NCBI GenBank assembly: GCA_016929205.1
Contig: JAFGJF010000414.1
Coordinates: 1 to 10,840 of the forward strand
DNA: 10,840 nt
DNA from: Anaerolineae bacterium
GTDB taxonomy: Bacteria > Chloroflexota > Anaerolineae > JAFGEY01
Direction: 5' to 3'
Of the stretch, positions 1 through 6,697 are shown piece by piece. The notes beneath the pieces are model-generated. The model was not told the origin of the DNA and did not search any database. It worked only from the letters and a program-made list of their open reading frames with translations. Position 1 is the first letter of the stretch, and each line of letters opens with the position of its first letter. Made by a program: the position numbers and the translations under genes.

Positions 1-133
1 AAGCCCAGGAAACGCAGCATACTGCCACTTGGGAAATCTGCATCTCGAACCACGACTGATTCCGACATATAAAGCTAAACGATTTTTTGCTCCCCATAAA
101 GGGCATTCGAAAGTTTAGGAAATTTCGTCCGAA
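1..133. other. left-edge non-coding flank
   Basis: No gene is supported here. The stretch lies downstream of the minus-strand nucleotidyltransferase. I see no convincing intrinsic terminator for that strand: the short CCC/GGG pairing near 95-107 is not followed by a T-run in the minus-strand sense. One arm of an imperfect inverted repeat (53-66 with 127-140) lies in it. Confidence 0.4.
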
Positions 134-140
134 TCAGTCG
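53..140. repeat. imperfect inverted repeat, 14-bp arms, 60-bp spacer
   Basis: CGACTGATTCCGAC at 53-66 pairs with GTCCGAATCAGTCG at 127-140, with one central C/C mismatch, so 13 of 14 positions pair. The right arm spans the TGA stop (134-136) of the nucleotidyltransferase gene. No transposase or target-site duplication is visible, so the role is unknown. A chance match or an old mobile-element edge are both possible. Confidence 0.35.
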
Positions 141-988
141 ATCAATAGCCTGGACGTCGCCGGGTCAAACCCCTCCTGGCATAGCAACGCATCCAGACTA
201 TCCAACAATGCATTTACTTGCGACACCAGGCGTCCATCGATTGCAGACGCAGCCTGCAGCACCGCCTCGATCTGTCCGCACATCGCCACGGGCAGCCGCG
301 TGCAATGCGCCTCTGCCCATTCGACCAGCCGCTTTTCCCCCGGATGCAGTTCGCGGTTCAGCGCAAACAGCACGTCAAAGTAACTGGCCAACAGCGCCGC
401 CACGCGGTGGTTCACGCTGACCCAATCTCCGCGCCGGCTGGCCTTTTCGATCTGGTGGACATAGCTGGGAATCACGCGCCGCAAGACAGCGTGGTTCTTG
501 GCAACGATCTCGAGCCGGAGTGGTTCTGGATAGGGTTGTTTGCTTTGCTGCTGCAGATTGCTGAACCACCCATACCGGTCGTACAGCAGGTGCGAGTGGC
601 GCACCGTGTACCAGTGGCAAGTCGTATAACCCATACTCGCCTGGTGCTGCCGCCAGACGCGATCCAGCACACCCTCGATCCAGGCCGGATCCCAATAGAT
701 CACGTCCACCTCGATCCCCGTCGCCGCATCGATCCATTCATCGCCCAGATCCCAGAACTGCAAGTTCAGATCCGCCTGGGAGGCCTGCATCTCACCGACC
801 AGTGCTTCCCGTGCACTGAGCGGGATCGCCACCGGCGTATAAACGTACAGATCGATATCAGACTGTGGATCGCCACCGCCCCGGGCCATAGAGCCTCCAA
901 TGGCTACGGCTTCCACATCCGGAAAGGCCTGGAAACGCTGCGCCAGTTCGTTAACCAGTTGCGCTCTCGTTTTGTCTTGATCGTTCAT
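134..988 (-). CDS. nucleotidyltransferase-domain protein (GSx10DxD type)
   Basis: This is a 284-residue protein with a Pol-beta/MNT-like nucleotidyltransferase fold at the N terminus. The hallmark G-S motif (residues 32-33) is followed by ten residues and then D44-I-D46. A likely third acidic residue is D95 in EVDVIYW. Such enzymes transfer a nucleoside monophosphate from NTP to a small molecule or macromolecule; the substrate here cannot be read from sequence. The helical C-terminal half resembles aminoglycoside- or lincosamide-type nucleotidyltransferases only in general layout. I chose the ATG at 988 because GGGGAG lies 6 nt upstream and the catalytic domain begins soon after. The longer frame from 1066 would overlap the preceding gene. 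The gene starts 19 nt after the TIGR04076-like gene stops, so it is probably the last gene of that operon. A resistance role is possible but unproven. Confidence 0.8.
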   Translation of the reverse strand: MNDQDKTRAQLVNELAQRFQAFPDVEAVAIGGSMARGGGDPQSDIDLYVYTPVAIPLSAREALVGEMQASQADLNLQFWDLGDEWIDAATGIEVDVIYWDPAWIEGVLDRVWRQHQASMGYTTCHWYTVRHSHLLYDRYGWFSNLQQQSKQPYPEPLRLEIVAKNHAVLRRVIPSYVHQIEKASRRGDWVSVNHRVAALLASYFDVLFALNRELHPGEKRLVEWAEAHCTRLPVAMCGQIEAVLQAASAIDGRLVSQVNALLDSLDALLCQEGFDPATSRLLID

Positions 989-1007
989 CGATCGCTCCCC
1001 AGTTTGT

Positions 1008-1442
1008 TCAGTCAACGGGCTTGAGCTGTTTGATCGCCTGCTCGATCTCCCGTTCAGCCTGGACATAATCGCCGGCCTTGGTCAATGTCCAGCAGCGGCT
1101 GCAGTGATACTCGGACTGCTCGGTGGCCCGGCCATCGAGCCTGGCCCAATTGTAGGCCGAGTACTTTTTCGATAGACTCCACGCTTCCTCGCTGCTCAGG
1201 ACAAAAACCACCCGGTTTTCCTGACCAGAATCGGACCAACAGCCGGGGCAGGAGAGATGGTTGGTTGCCCGGCCCCGCTTGATCTGCGTGACCTGGCACG
1301 TAAAAGCCGACAGGGCGACGTAACAAAGCGGCCCCTTGAGGGCACGGACAACCATTCCCTCGATGAGGATTTCGTCGCCGATCTGGTGCCCAGCAGGACA
1401 TTCACCAAAAACTCTGGTCGGGCTTGCTCGTACTTGGCACAT
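1008..1442 (-). CDS. TIGR04076-like cysteine-rich protein with C-terminal extension
   Basis: This is a 144-residue protein. Its first 80 or so residues match the pattern of the small TIGR04076 family: a C-P-A-G-H-x-I-G-D motif near residues 15-23, a hydrophobic C-Y-x-A-L-S-A segment (about 40-46) and a later CPGC (65-68). It is a paralogue of the next gene upstream (CNAGYQVGD, CVFALVA, CPDP). The family normally has about 90 residues; this copy adds about 60, including HCSRCW (C114, C117), which could bind metal together with C65/C68. Function is unknown for the family. The ATG at 1442 has AGGAG 6 nt upstream, inside the end of the preceding gene. Only one base separates that gene's TAG from this ATG, so the two are probably translationally coupled. 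Confidence 0.65.
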   Translation of the reverse strand: MCQVRASPTRVFGECPAGHQIGDEILIEGMVVRALKGPLCYVALSAFTCQVTQIKRGRATNHLSCPGCWSDSGQENRVVFVLSSEEAWSLSKKYSAYNWARLDGRATEQSEYHCSRCWTLTKAGDYVQAEREIEQAIKQLKPVD

Positions 1443-1443
1443 A

Positions 1444-1710
1444 CTACTCTCCTACTACATCCACGATATCAAATGTGACATTTCCGCCGAGGCCTGTCGC
1501 GGGATCGGGGCAAGAGGCCATTGCCTTTTTTCCCGGTTCGATGCGGCACATATTGGTGAGGATGGCGACGAGTGCGAACACACAGAGGCTGTCCGATTGC
1601 TCCTTGTCGATGCAGGCTGTGTCACGATTTACCACAATTTTATCACCCACCTGGTAGCCTGCGTTACAGGTGCCGGTGACACGTGTTACCGTTGCAATTG
1701 TCCTTTTCAT
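1444..1710 (-). CDS. TIGR04076 family protein
   Basis: This is an 88-residue protein of the usual family length. It shows a GTCNAGYQVGDKI motif at the N terminus, a central CVFALVAIL segment and a C-terminal SCPDP motif followed by a short beta-strand-like end (VTFDIVD). Five cysteines (15, 33, 43, 54, 67) could serve metal binding or redox, but the family has no established function that I know of. The ATG has GAGG 5 nt upstream. The gene lies about 28 nt after the phosphotransferase and is followed, one base on, by its longer paralogue. That layout suggests a local duplication kept as an operon pair. Confidence 0.7.
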   Translation of the reverse strand: MKRTIATVTRVTGTCNAGYQVGDKIVVNRDTACIDKEQSDSLCVFALVAILTNMCRIEPGKKAMASCPDPATGLGGNVTFDIVDVVGE

Positions 1711-1723
1711 ATCTGCCTCACCC

Positions 1724-1752
1724 TGTCAATCCTGAAAATTATGTTAATCCTG
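1724..1752. repeat. short direct repeat, TGTYAATCCTG twice
   Basis: TGTCAATCCTG (1724-1734) and TGTTAATCCTG (1742-1752) match at 10 of 11 positions with an 18-bp period. The second copy encodes the last residues of the phosphotransferase and the first lies in the gap before the TIGR04076 gene. Degenerate AATCCTGT-type runs occur between genes in many bacteria, so this is probably a small remnant of that kind. Confidence 0.4.
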
Positions 1753-2734
1753 TATAGTAATTACTAATCCACCGTATAGCGCTGTCCAAAAGCGCCGGAC
1801 CCCACGGGTGATGTGTCGGACTCGGCCAATCGAGATGGATCCACTCGATATGGTCGAACGCCCGCGCAACCATAAAGATCTGAACGGCAGACTCGGTCCG
1901 CTTTGGCAGCAAGCGGATACGATTATATCCTTCATAGAACGCGGCCCGCAGCGTTTCGTAATCGTCGTGTTCGGCCAGGTACGTGAGCGGCACCGACATA
2001 TCGTAAAAATGGGAGCCAAACCGGCAGTCGGCAAAATCAACGACGCCAAGCTGTCCATCACAGAGCAGGCAATTGTTCGGATGCAAGTCGGCGTGGATCA
2101 GACTATAGTCTCGATCTGTCCCGATCTGTTCGATATCTGCCAACAGGCGTTTGGCCGCCCAAGCACACAAGTCGCGTTGTTTGGGCGTCAAGGTAGTCGA
2201 TGTGTCGTTTTGAGGATCTGTCCAATAGGCCAGCTTGCGCCAATCTGTGCGCGGGCGCGTAATCCCGTCTGGAAAAGAAAACTGTTCGGTATGGTCGTGC
2301 AGATGGGCCATAAACGCCCCCATCTGCTCCATTGTTGCCGGCGCTGGGCGGTCGCCAACCAGTTGCCCCGGCATCCATCGTAGCAAAGTCACCAGATGTG
2401 CGCCCGGCACCCCCGCCGTTGAGACCACCGGCACCAACGTCCCATCCTGGGCAGCAACAGGCTCAGGGACGATCAAAGTCGTGTCTTGCCGTAGCACAGC
2501 CAGCCAGCACATCTCAGCCTCAACCATCACCAGAAATTCGGCATTCGCGGGTTCGGGATCAATGCGCAGGGCATATCGCTTCTCCGGCGTATCGACCCGA
2601 AAGACGACGTTTCCCGTATCGGACACAAATCGGAGTCTGGCATTCTCGATGCCGTATCGTCGCAGCGCGATTTCGCCCAGCCGTCGCCACCGTTTCCGCT
2701 GTGTCAAACGTGTAACCTGGTCAAATGGTTTCAT
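1739..2734 (-). CDS. APH/SrkA-like phosphotransferase family protein
   Basis: This 331-residue protein has a protein-kinase-like aminoglycoside phosphotransferase fold. The catalytic loop is HADLHPNN (214-221), with D216 as expected base and an Asn for metal. The DFAD motif (233-236) supplies the second metal ligand. The N-lobe has VFRVDT and a YALRID strand (R57) where APH enzymes place the nucleotide-binding basic residue. Length is normal for APH, homoserine-kinase-like and SrkA-type kinases, and the gene looks intact. It should phosphorylate a hydroxyl of a small molecule or a protein Ser/Thr; the substrate is unknown. The start codon overlaps the stop of a GNAT remnant (ATGA), and the ribosome site is weak (AAGG about 14 nt upstream), suggesting coupling to upstream translation. 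Downstream come the TIGR04076 pair and the nucleotidyltransferase. Confidence 0.8.
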   Translation of the reverse strand: MKPFDQVTRLTQRKRWRRLGEIALRRYGIENARLRFVSDTGNVVFRVDTPEKRYALRIDPEPANAEFLVMVEAEMCWLAVLRQDTTLIVPEPVAAQDGTLVPVVSTAGVPGAHLVTLLRWMPGQLVGDRPAPATMEQMGAFMAHLHDHTEQFSFPDGITRPRTDWRKLAYWTDPQNDTSTTLTPKQRDLCAWAAKRLLADIEQIGTDRDYSLIHADLHPNNCLLCDGQLGVVDFADCRFGSHFYDMSVPLTYLAEHDDYETLRAAFYEGYNRIRLLPKRTESAVQIFMVARAFDHIEWIHLDWPSPTHHPWGPALLDSAIRWISNYYTGLT

Positions 2735-2958
2735 GCCGGTCGACCTGCCTTCAGATCTTTGATCATGCCCAAAAGCAGATCCTCGTCAATGCAGTGTATT
2801 TCTCCCTCTTTGACCGGAACCCCGTTCTTGACCACACCATCTCCACCTGGAATGTATCCCCGCTTGGCATACAGCCGCTGCGCCGGCCCGTAGCGTTCCA
2901 TGATCGGCACCCATAGTACCGCTTGTTTCTGTGGGGTTGTTTGAAATCGATCGTGCAG
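2731..2958 (-). pseudogene. 5'-truncated GNAT acetyltransferase remnant
   Basis: This open frame of 75 codons begins straight after the epimerase stop, in the same frame, and ends in a TGA that overlaps the phosphotransferase ATG (ATGA). It carries the C-terminal signature of one GNAT subfamily: ERYGPAQRLYAKRGYIPGG at about residues 21-39, then V-K-N-G-x-P-V and an acidic ECIDEDL-like end. In intact relatives this part binds acetyl-CoA near the end of a protein of about 150-170 residues. The N-terminal half, with the main acetyl-CoA loop, is missing. No start codon with a good ribosome site is seen; an internal ATG (IMERYG) is the only obvious one. I infer a truncated gene, although a short expressed product cannot be excluded. 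The frame-neutral ATGA junction suggests that an intact GNAT gene was once coupled to the kinase. Confidence 0.7.
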
Positions 2959-3996
2959 CTACAGCAGACTCGCCTGATCTTTCCATTTGGCCAAAATTGC
3001 ATCTTCGGCCGCATAGTCAAACCTGTCTGCATCTACTTTTTCCGGCGGATGTGCTCGCTCCCAGGCAACCGTTCGCCGCAGCGCTTCCTCGCGCGGGATG
3101 TGCTCCCGGTATCCCATTTCTTTGCGAATACGCGTCGTGTCAGCCACGAGGTGCTGCGCCGTGTTTTCGTCCGACGCCAACTGCTCGGGCAAATGCTGCT
3201 TGGGCATAACCACCACCTCGCCATCCCAGCCTGCCGCGCGCCCGATTGCCCGCACCCAGTCGGCCCAAATCAGCGTCTCTTGCTCACCGACGTTGTAAAT
3301 CCGGCCAGCGGCGCGCTCTTTAGTGACCGCCAGCACCACGGCTGTGGCCAGGTTCTCGACATAGCCTTTGGTCCAGCGCCAATTGGCCATGCCTTCGTCC
3401 AGCAAGATGGCCGGACGGCCGTCGGCGATCCGCTTCAGGTATTCAAACAGCCGGTGCTGGCGGTCCCCAGGACCATAGACCATCGGAAAGCGCAAAATCG
3501 TGCCCGGCAGCGATGGTTCGCTCATGTACAAACGCTCGGCCAGGATCTTTTCGTAGTGGTTCGGCGGCGTGTGCGGCTGCGTGGATCGTGTCCAATATGG
3601 ATAGAGCCTGGCTCGCAGCGGCGCATCCTCGCTGAGCGGCACCGGTTCGAGCGGCCCGGGTTCGATGCCGATCAGCCTGCCGTAGGCACGATACACGTCC
3701 TGGCTACTTAACGCGACCACGCGCTGCGCAATTCCCTTGAACGTACTCAATACCGTCCACGCATCCTGCTCGTTCCGGGGGATCATGTCCAACACGACCT
3801 GGGGCGCAAAGCGCATCAATTCATCGGCAAAGCCTGCCATCTCCCAGCGGTCACTATGAACGTGCTCGATGCCATCCGGCAGTTCAGCTTTTCTCTCGCC
3901 TCGGTGAAACAGCAGCAGCTCGTGCCCCAATTCATAGAGGCCGCGAACCACATACGGGCCGGTAAATCCCGTTCCACCGATCACTAGAACACGCAT
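2959..3996 (-). CDS. NAD(P)-dependent epimerase/dehydratase, atypical SDR
   Basis: This 345-residue extended short-chain dehydrogenase/reductase opens with the Rossmann motif GGTGFTG (7-13), which binds NAD(P). A later ALSSQDVYRAYG segment holds the active-site serines (97-98), and RFPMVYGPGD is the usual extended-SDR substrate-pocket strand. The classical YxxxK is not intact: the tyrosine sits in NHYEKILAER (Y148), with lysine two residues on instead of four. Related atypical SDRs of this kind act on sugars or nucleotide sugars, or have lost catalysis; the substrate is unknown. I chose the ATG at 3996 because AAGGA lies 9 nt upstream and the Rossmann motif starts at once. A frame from 4062 would add 22 unlikely residues. 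It follows a sugar-acid dehydratase gene and precedes the GNAT remnant. Confidence 0.8.
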   Translation of the reverse strand: MRVLVIGGTGFTGPYVVRGLYELGHELLLFHRGERKAELPDGIEHVHSDRWEMAGFADELMRFAPQVVLDMIPRNEQDAWTVLSTFKGIAQRVVALSSQDVYRAYGRLIGIEPGPLEPVPLSEDAPLRARLYPYWTRSTQPHTPPNHYEKILAERLYMSEPSLPGTILRFPMVYGPGDRQHRLFEYLKRIADGRPAILLDEGMANWRWTKGYVENLATAVVLAVTKERAAGRIYNVGEQETLIWADWVRAIGRAAGWDGEVVVMPKQHLPEQLASDENTAQHLVADTTRIRKEMGYREHIPREEALRRTVAWERAHPPEKVDADRFDYAAEDAILAKWKDQASLL

Positions 3997-4062
3997 AATC
4001 TGTTGTCCTTTTCCACTAATCAAGATACGATCGCACAGTCGCACTTTTTGCCAGCCGATCAT

Positions 4063-4177
4063 TCATTCACCCGATAGCCATTGGTGCAAAAAGCGCGTAT
4101 CGATCTCGAAAATGTCCGAAGCGGTTGGCGAGCTTGCCTTGTAGATAGCTGGATATGACGTTTTTCCTGCGCTCAGA
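4063..4177 (-). other. unidentified reading-frame tail between enolase and epimerase genes
   Basis: In the gap after the enolase-superfamily stop, one minus-strand frame stays open and ends at TGA 4065-4063. Its end reads as a plausible protein C terminus (SPTASDIFEIDTRFLHQWL near the end), with protein-like composition. I do not recognise the family. There is no start of its own in the gap; the frame runs back into the enolase gene out of frame. It may be the stump of a lost gene, like the GNAT and second enolase remnants nearby, or chance. Confidence 0.25.
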
Positions 4178-5365
4178 TCAGAGATCGAGTTCTCTGGACG
4201 ATTCGATGGCACCTGGATCCAACTCGATGCTCAACCCCGGGCCCTGCGGCAGGTCTATGTATCCGTTTTGCGGCTGGATCTTGTACTCCAAAAAGTGTTG
4301 TTTTGCGATCCCAACCTGCAAAAGCCACTCCTGGATCGGACAGGTTGTGATCGTTTGCGATGCGATGAGCTGCGTCGAGGCCATCCCACCGTGGTGGGGG
4401 ATGACAGGAATGCCATAACTCGATGCCAGGGCGCAAATCTTGAGCATTTCGGTCAGCCCGCCAGCCCAGGTCGGATCGGGCTGCAGAATGTCGACCGCGC
4501 CCGCGTCCAGGAGGGCTTTGATCCCCCAGCGCGTGTACTCGTGCTCACCGCCAGAGATGGCAACATTGTTGACTGTACGCCGAATCTCGGCATAGTGTGA
4601 GATCATGTCGGCCAAGACCGGTTCTTCAAACCACCAGGGACGATACTCTGCGGCTCGCTCGGCCATCTGGATCGTGTACGGCACGTTCCAACTATTCCAC
4701 GCGTCAAACATGATCTCGACATCGTCGCCCACGCCCTTGCGGACGGCGCGGATCAGTTCCAGGTTCTTGCGCATCCCGGCCTGACCCTCGGTGGGGTCGT
4801 GGCGAAAGAACCACTTGGTCGCCGTATAGCCTTGCTCGGTCACCTCTCGAGCACGTTGTGTCGCCAGTGCCGGCTCGATCGAATAGCCCAGCATGGACGC
4901 GTAGGCGCGAATCTTGGGTCTGCTCGGGCCGCCCAACAGTTGGTAGACCGGAGCATTGAGCAGCTTGCCTTTCAGGTCCCACAACGCCAGGTCGATAGCG
5001 CTGATTGCCATCATCGTTCGACCTTTGCGCCCGTGAATGGCATGGCGGTACATCTTGTCCCAGATCCGTTCGATGGCGTGTGGATCTTCGCCAATGACCA
5101 CTGTTTTCAGCTCTTCGATGAGATGGACTATCCCACGGTCGATCGGCCCCCAACTGCCGCTGGCCCCGGCGTCGGTGTCGATGAACAGGAACAGATCCTC
5201 CACCAAATAATCCGGCCCCGTCTGATTGCCTGTTGGCCAGGTTGAAGGCATGCTGCGATAATCAGGATAGATGTCGATCGGCCGCACGAGGCGTTCTTCG
5301 CCCAATGGCCCTTCATAGTGCAGTGTTCCCGTGACCCACACGTAACGAAGGTTTGTGATTTTCAT
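4178..5365 (-). CDS. enolase-superfamily sugar-acid dehydratase (rhamnonate dehydratase-like)
   Basis: This 395-residue protein belongs to the mandelate racemase/muconate lactonizing enzyme group. After an N-terminal capping domain come HGRKG and AISAIDLALWDLKGK (about 111-134) and a TIM-barrel domain. The three Mg2+ ligands are visible as D221 (FDAWNSW), E247 (WFEEP) and E274 (SGGEHEYTRWG). DILQPD gives D297, and IPHHGG (about 322-327) supplies the histidine expected as general base. The length and the EHEYTRWG and HHGG segments resemble L-rhamnonate dehydratase-type members, which remove water from an aldonate to give a 2-keto-3-deoxy acid. The exact sugar acid is not certain. The ATG at 5365 has AAGGAG 7 nt upstream; the alternative TTG at 5383 would lie over that site. 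The epimerase and MBL hydrolase nearby fit a sugar-acid catabolic context. Confidence 0.8.
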   Translation of the reverse strand: MKITNLRYVWVTGTLHYEGPLGEERLVRPIDIYPDYRSMPSTWPTGNQTGPDYLVEDLFLFIDTDAGASGSWGPIDRGIVHLIEELKTVVIGEDPHAIERIWDKMYRHAIHGRKGRTMMAISAIDLALWDLKGKLLNAPVYQLLGGPSRPKIRAYASMLGYSIEPALATQRAREVTEQGYTATKWFFRHDPTEGQAGMRKNLELIRAVRKGVGDDVEIMFDAWNSWNVPYTIQMAERAAEYRPWWFEEPVLADMISHYAEIRRTVNNVAISGGEHEYTRWGIKALLDAGAVDILQPDPTWAGGLTEMLKICALASSYGIPVIPHHGGMASTQLIASQTITTCPIQEWLLQVGIAKQHFLEYKIQPQNGYIDLPQGPGLSIELDPGAIESSRELDL

Positions 5366-5405
5366 TCTTTCGCTCCTTTGCAATTGCGGAGATACTTACC
5401 GCTAG

Positions 5406-5425
5406 AAAAAAAAGGGTCGCGCGAC
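5406..5425 (-). terminator. weak candidate terminator before the enolase gene
   Basis: In the minus-strand sense the perfect palindrome GTCGCGCGAC (5425-5416) is followed by CC and a run of eight T (5413-5406). The real stem would be only 3-4 bp once a loop is allowed, so termination would be weak. It lies after the broken enolase gene and before the intact one, where a transcript boundary would make sense. Confidence 0.3.
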
Positions 5426-5445
5426 GCAAATAGGCCGTACTCACC

Positions 5446-5855
5446 CTACCGCACGCCGTAATCATCCCTTGCCGGATGTTTCAGCAACTCGCTTTCAATC
5501 AAATCCGACCCCAGGCCGGGACGCTCTGGCAGAACAAGATACCCATCCTCGATCTCAAAGGGATAGGTCATCAGATCGCCTCGGCTTGCATCGGATCGCG
5601 CCCCACCACCCACCCGGCATACCGAACGACCGTCGCCGCCACCAGGCCGGGCGATCCCCAGTCGGTGCAATCCCCCCAGCCGACCAATCCCGGTTCATTT
5701 GTCTCGACCTTGACAAACGTCCAGGGCCGAAATCCACCATCAACTAGGTCCGGTCGTTGGGCAACACATCCACGATCGTTTTTTGCTGCGAGTCGGAGGG
5801 TCGGTAAAACGGATGCTGCCTTTGGTCGTTGCCGGACTGCGATCGCGATTGCCAC
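5446..5855 (-). pseudogene. second enolase-superfamily gene, internally deleted and frameshifted
   Basis: Two minus-strand frames meet here. The upstream frame carries an enolase-superfamily capping-domain strand (FRPWTFVKVET, then GLVGWGDCTDWGSPG and VVGRDPMQAE) and stops at 5573-5571. The downstream frame carries a typical C-terminal tail of the same superfamily (GDLMTYPFEIEDG, then LPERPGLGSDLI) and stops at 5448-5446. The two join within a few bases around 5571-5585. Everything between, namely most of the TIM barrel with all metal ligands, is absent. An intact relative would be about 370-400 residues; at most 130 codons remain. The beginning is also degraded: no convincing start or ribosome site precedes the capping domain, so the 5855 boundary is approximate. 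I infer an internal deletion of about 0.8 kb or more that also shifted the frame. It lies between the MBL hydrolase and the intact enolase-family gene. Confidence 0.75.
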
Positions 5856-5887
5856 AATCCGGATTGGACAGAGTTGAGGGCAACGGA

Positions 5888-6697
5888 TTAGCCTATCTTG
5901 GTGACACCGTATTCACCATCTATGCGAACCACCTTGAGAAAAGTGTGGTCCAGATCGTGTCCCAGGATCAGCGTGCTATCGTTTTCAAGGGCAAAATGGG
6001 CAATACGTTTTCTGGATTCAATGTCTTTTTCCCGCGACCAGGCCCAGTCAGGACCCCATTCGGGATGGCGAACGCTGTCGGCAAAGATGGCCAGATCACC
6101 CAGGTAAATTGCAGATTCAACACCCGCTCGGACGAGCACAGACTGATGACCGATCGTGTGCCCCGGTGTAAAAAGGCAGGACACTGACTTGTCCAATTGG
6201 ACATCGCCATCAACCAAGTGAATTTGCCCCGCATCGGAAAGCGGTTCCAGGTACTGCTCCCACAGTTCGGGGTTGTGCCGTGCCGCCTTGAATTCCCGTT
6301 CTTGCAGCACATAACTCGCATTGGGATAGGTCGCCTGCCATTGTCCATCCCGCGCGATCGTGCTCCCCTGCACGTGGTCGCCGTGCGTGTGGGTGAGAAC
6401 AACCCTGTCCACGGCCTCGGGCGTGACGCCAAGGGCTGCCAAGCTGCTAGAGACACCTTGCTCTTTACCAAAAGGACGTACCTCGCCAAAGCCCGTGTCC
6501 ACCAAGGTGACCGTCTGTCCATCCCTGATCAATAATGCGCTGACCACGACCTTGATCAGGTCATCCCGATCGGGGTTCAAATAGTCGCTCCAATTTTCCC
6601 GAGTAGATGGATAGAGCACACTCTTGCCGTCCAGGTAAATGATCTCATCCGGTAGTAGATCGAGCGAGACAGAGCCGATCATGTGTGTTTTTATCAT
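5888..6697 (-). CDS. MBL-fold metallohydrolase
   Basis: This 269-residue metallo-beta-lactamase-fold hydrolase has the dinuclear metal site in full: HTHGDH (103-108), H180 in TPGHTIGH, D201 in YLGDLAI and H247 in LGHD. The layout (VDTGFG before the HxHxDH motif, a long insert with HPEWGPDW after the metal Asp) resembles the N-acyl-homoserine-lactonase/quorum-quenching-like and lactone-hydrolase branch. The substrate is not determined. A lactonase for sugar lactones would fit the neighbouring aldonate dehydratase, but that is inference. The ATG at 6697 has a strong AGGAGG about 9 nt upstream. A frame from 6910 adds 71 residues unlike the family and would put that strong site inside the gene. 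It is the first gene of the minus-strand cluster, facing the Rrf2 gene. Confidence 0.85.
   Translation of the reverse strand: MIKTHMIGSVSLDLLPDEIIYLDGKSVLYPSTRENWSDYLNPDRDDLIKVVVSALLIRDGQTVTLVDTGFGEVRPFGKEQGVSSSLAALGVTPEAVDRVVLTHTHGDHVQGSTIARDGQWQATYPNASYVLQEREFKAARHNPELWEQYLEPLSDAGQIHLVDGDVQLDKSVSCLFTPGHTIGHQSVLVRAGVESAIYLGDLAIFADSVRHPEWGPDWAWSREKDIESRKRIAHFALENDSTLILGHDLDHTFLKVVRIDGEYGVTKIG

Noticed and set aside
218..1024. Plus-strand open frame of 268 codons opposite the nucleotidyltransferase gene
   Set aside because: It has no family motif and is fully explained as the antisense shadow of the minus-strand gene, which carries the clear GSx10DxD motif and a good ribosome site.
2763..3032. 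Minus-strand open frame of 89 codons between the epimerase and kinase genes
   Set aside because: The GNAT motif lies in a different frame of the same stretch, and this frame has no protein-like pattern.
2923..3711. Plus-strand open frame of 262 codons opposite the epimerase gene
   Set aside because: Its translation is rich in Arg, Pro and His without recognisable motifs, as expected for an antisense shadow of a GC-rich gene.
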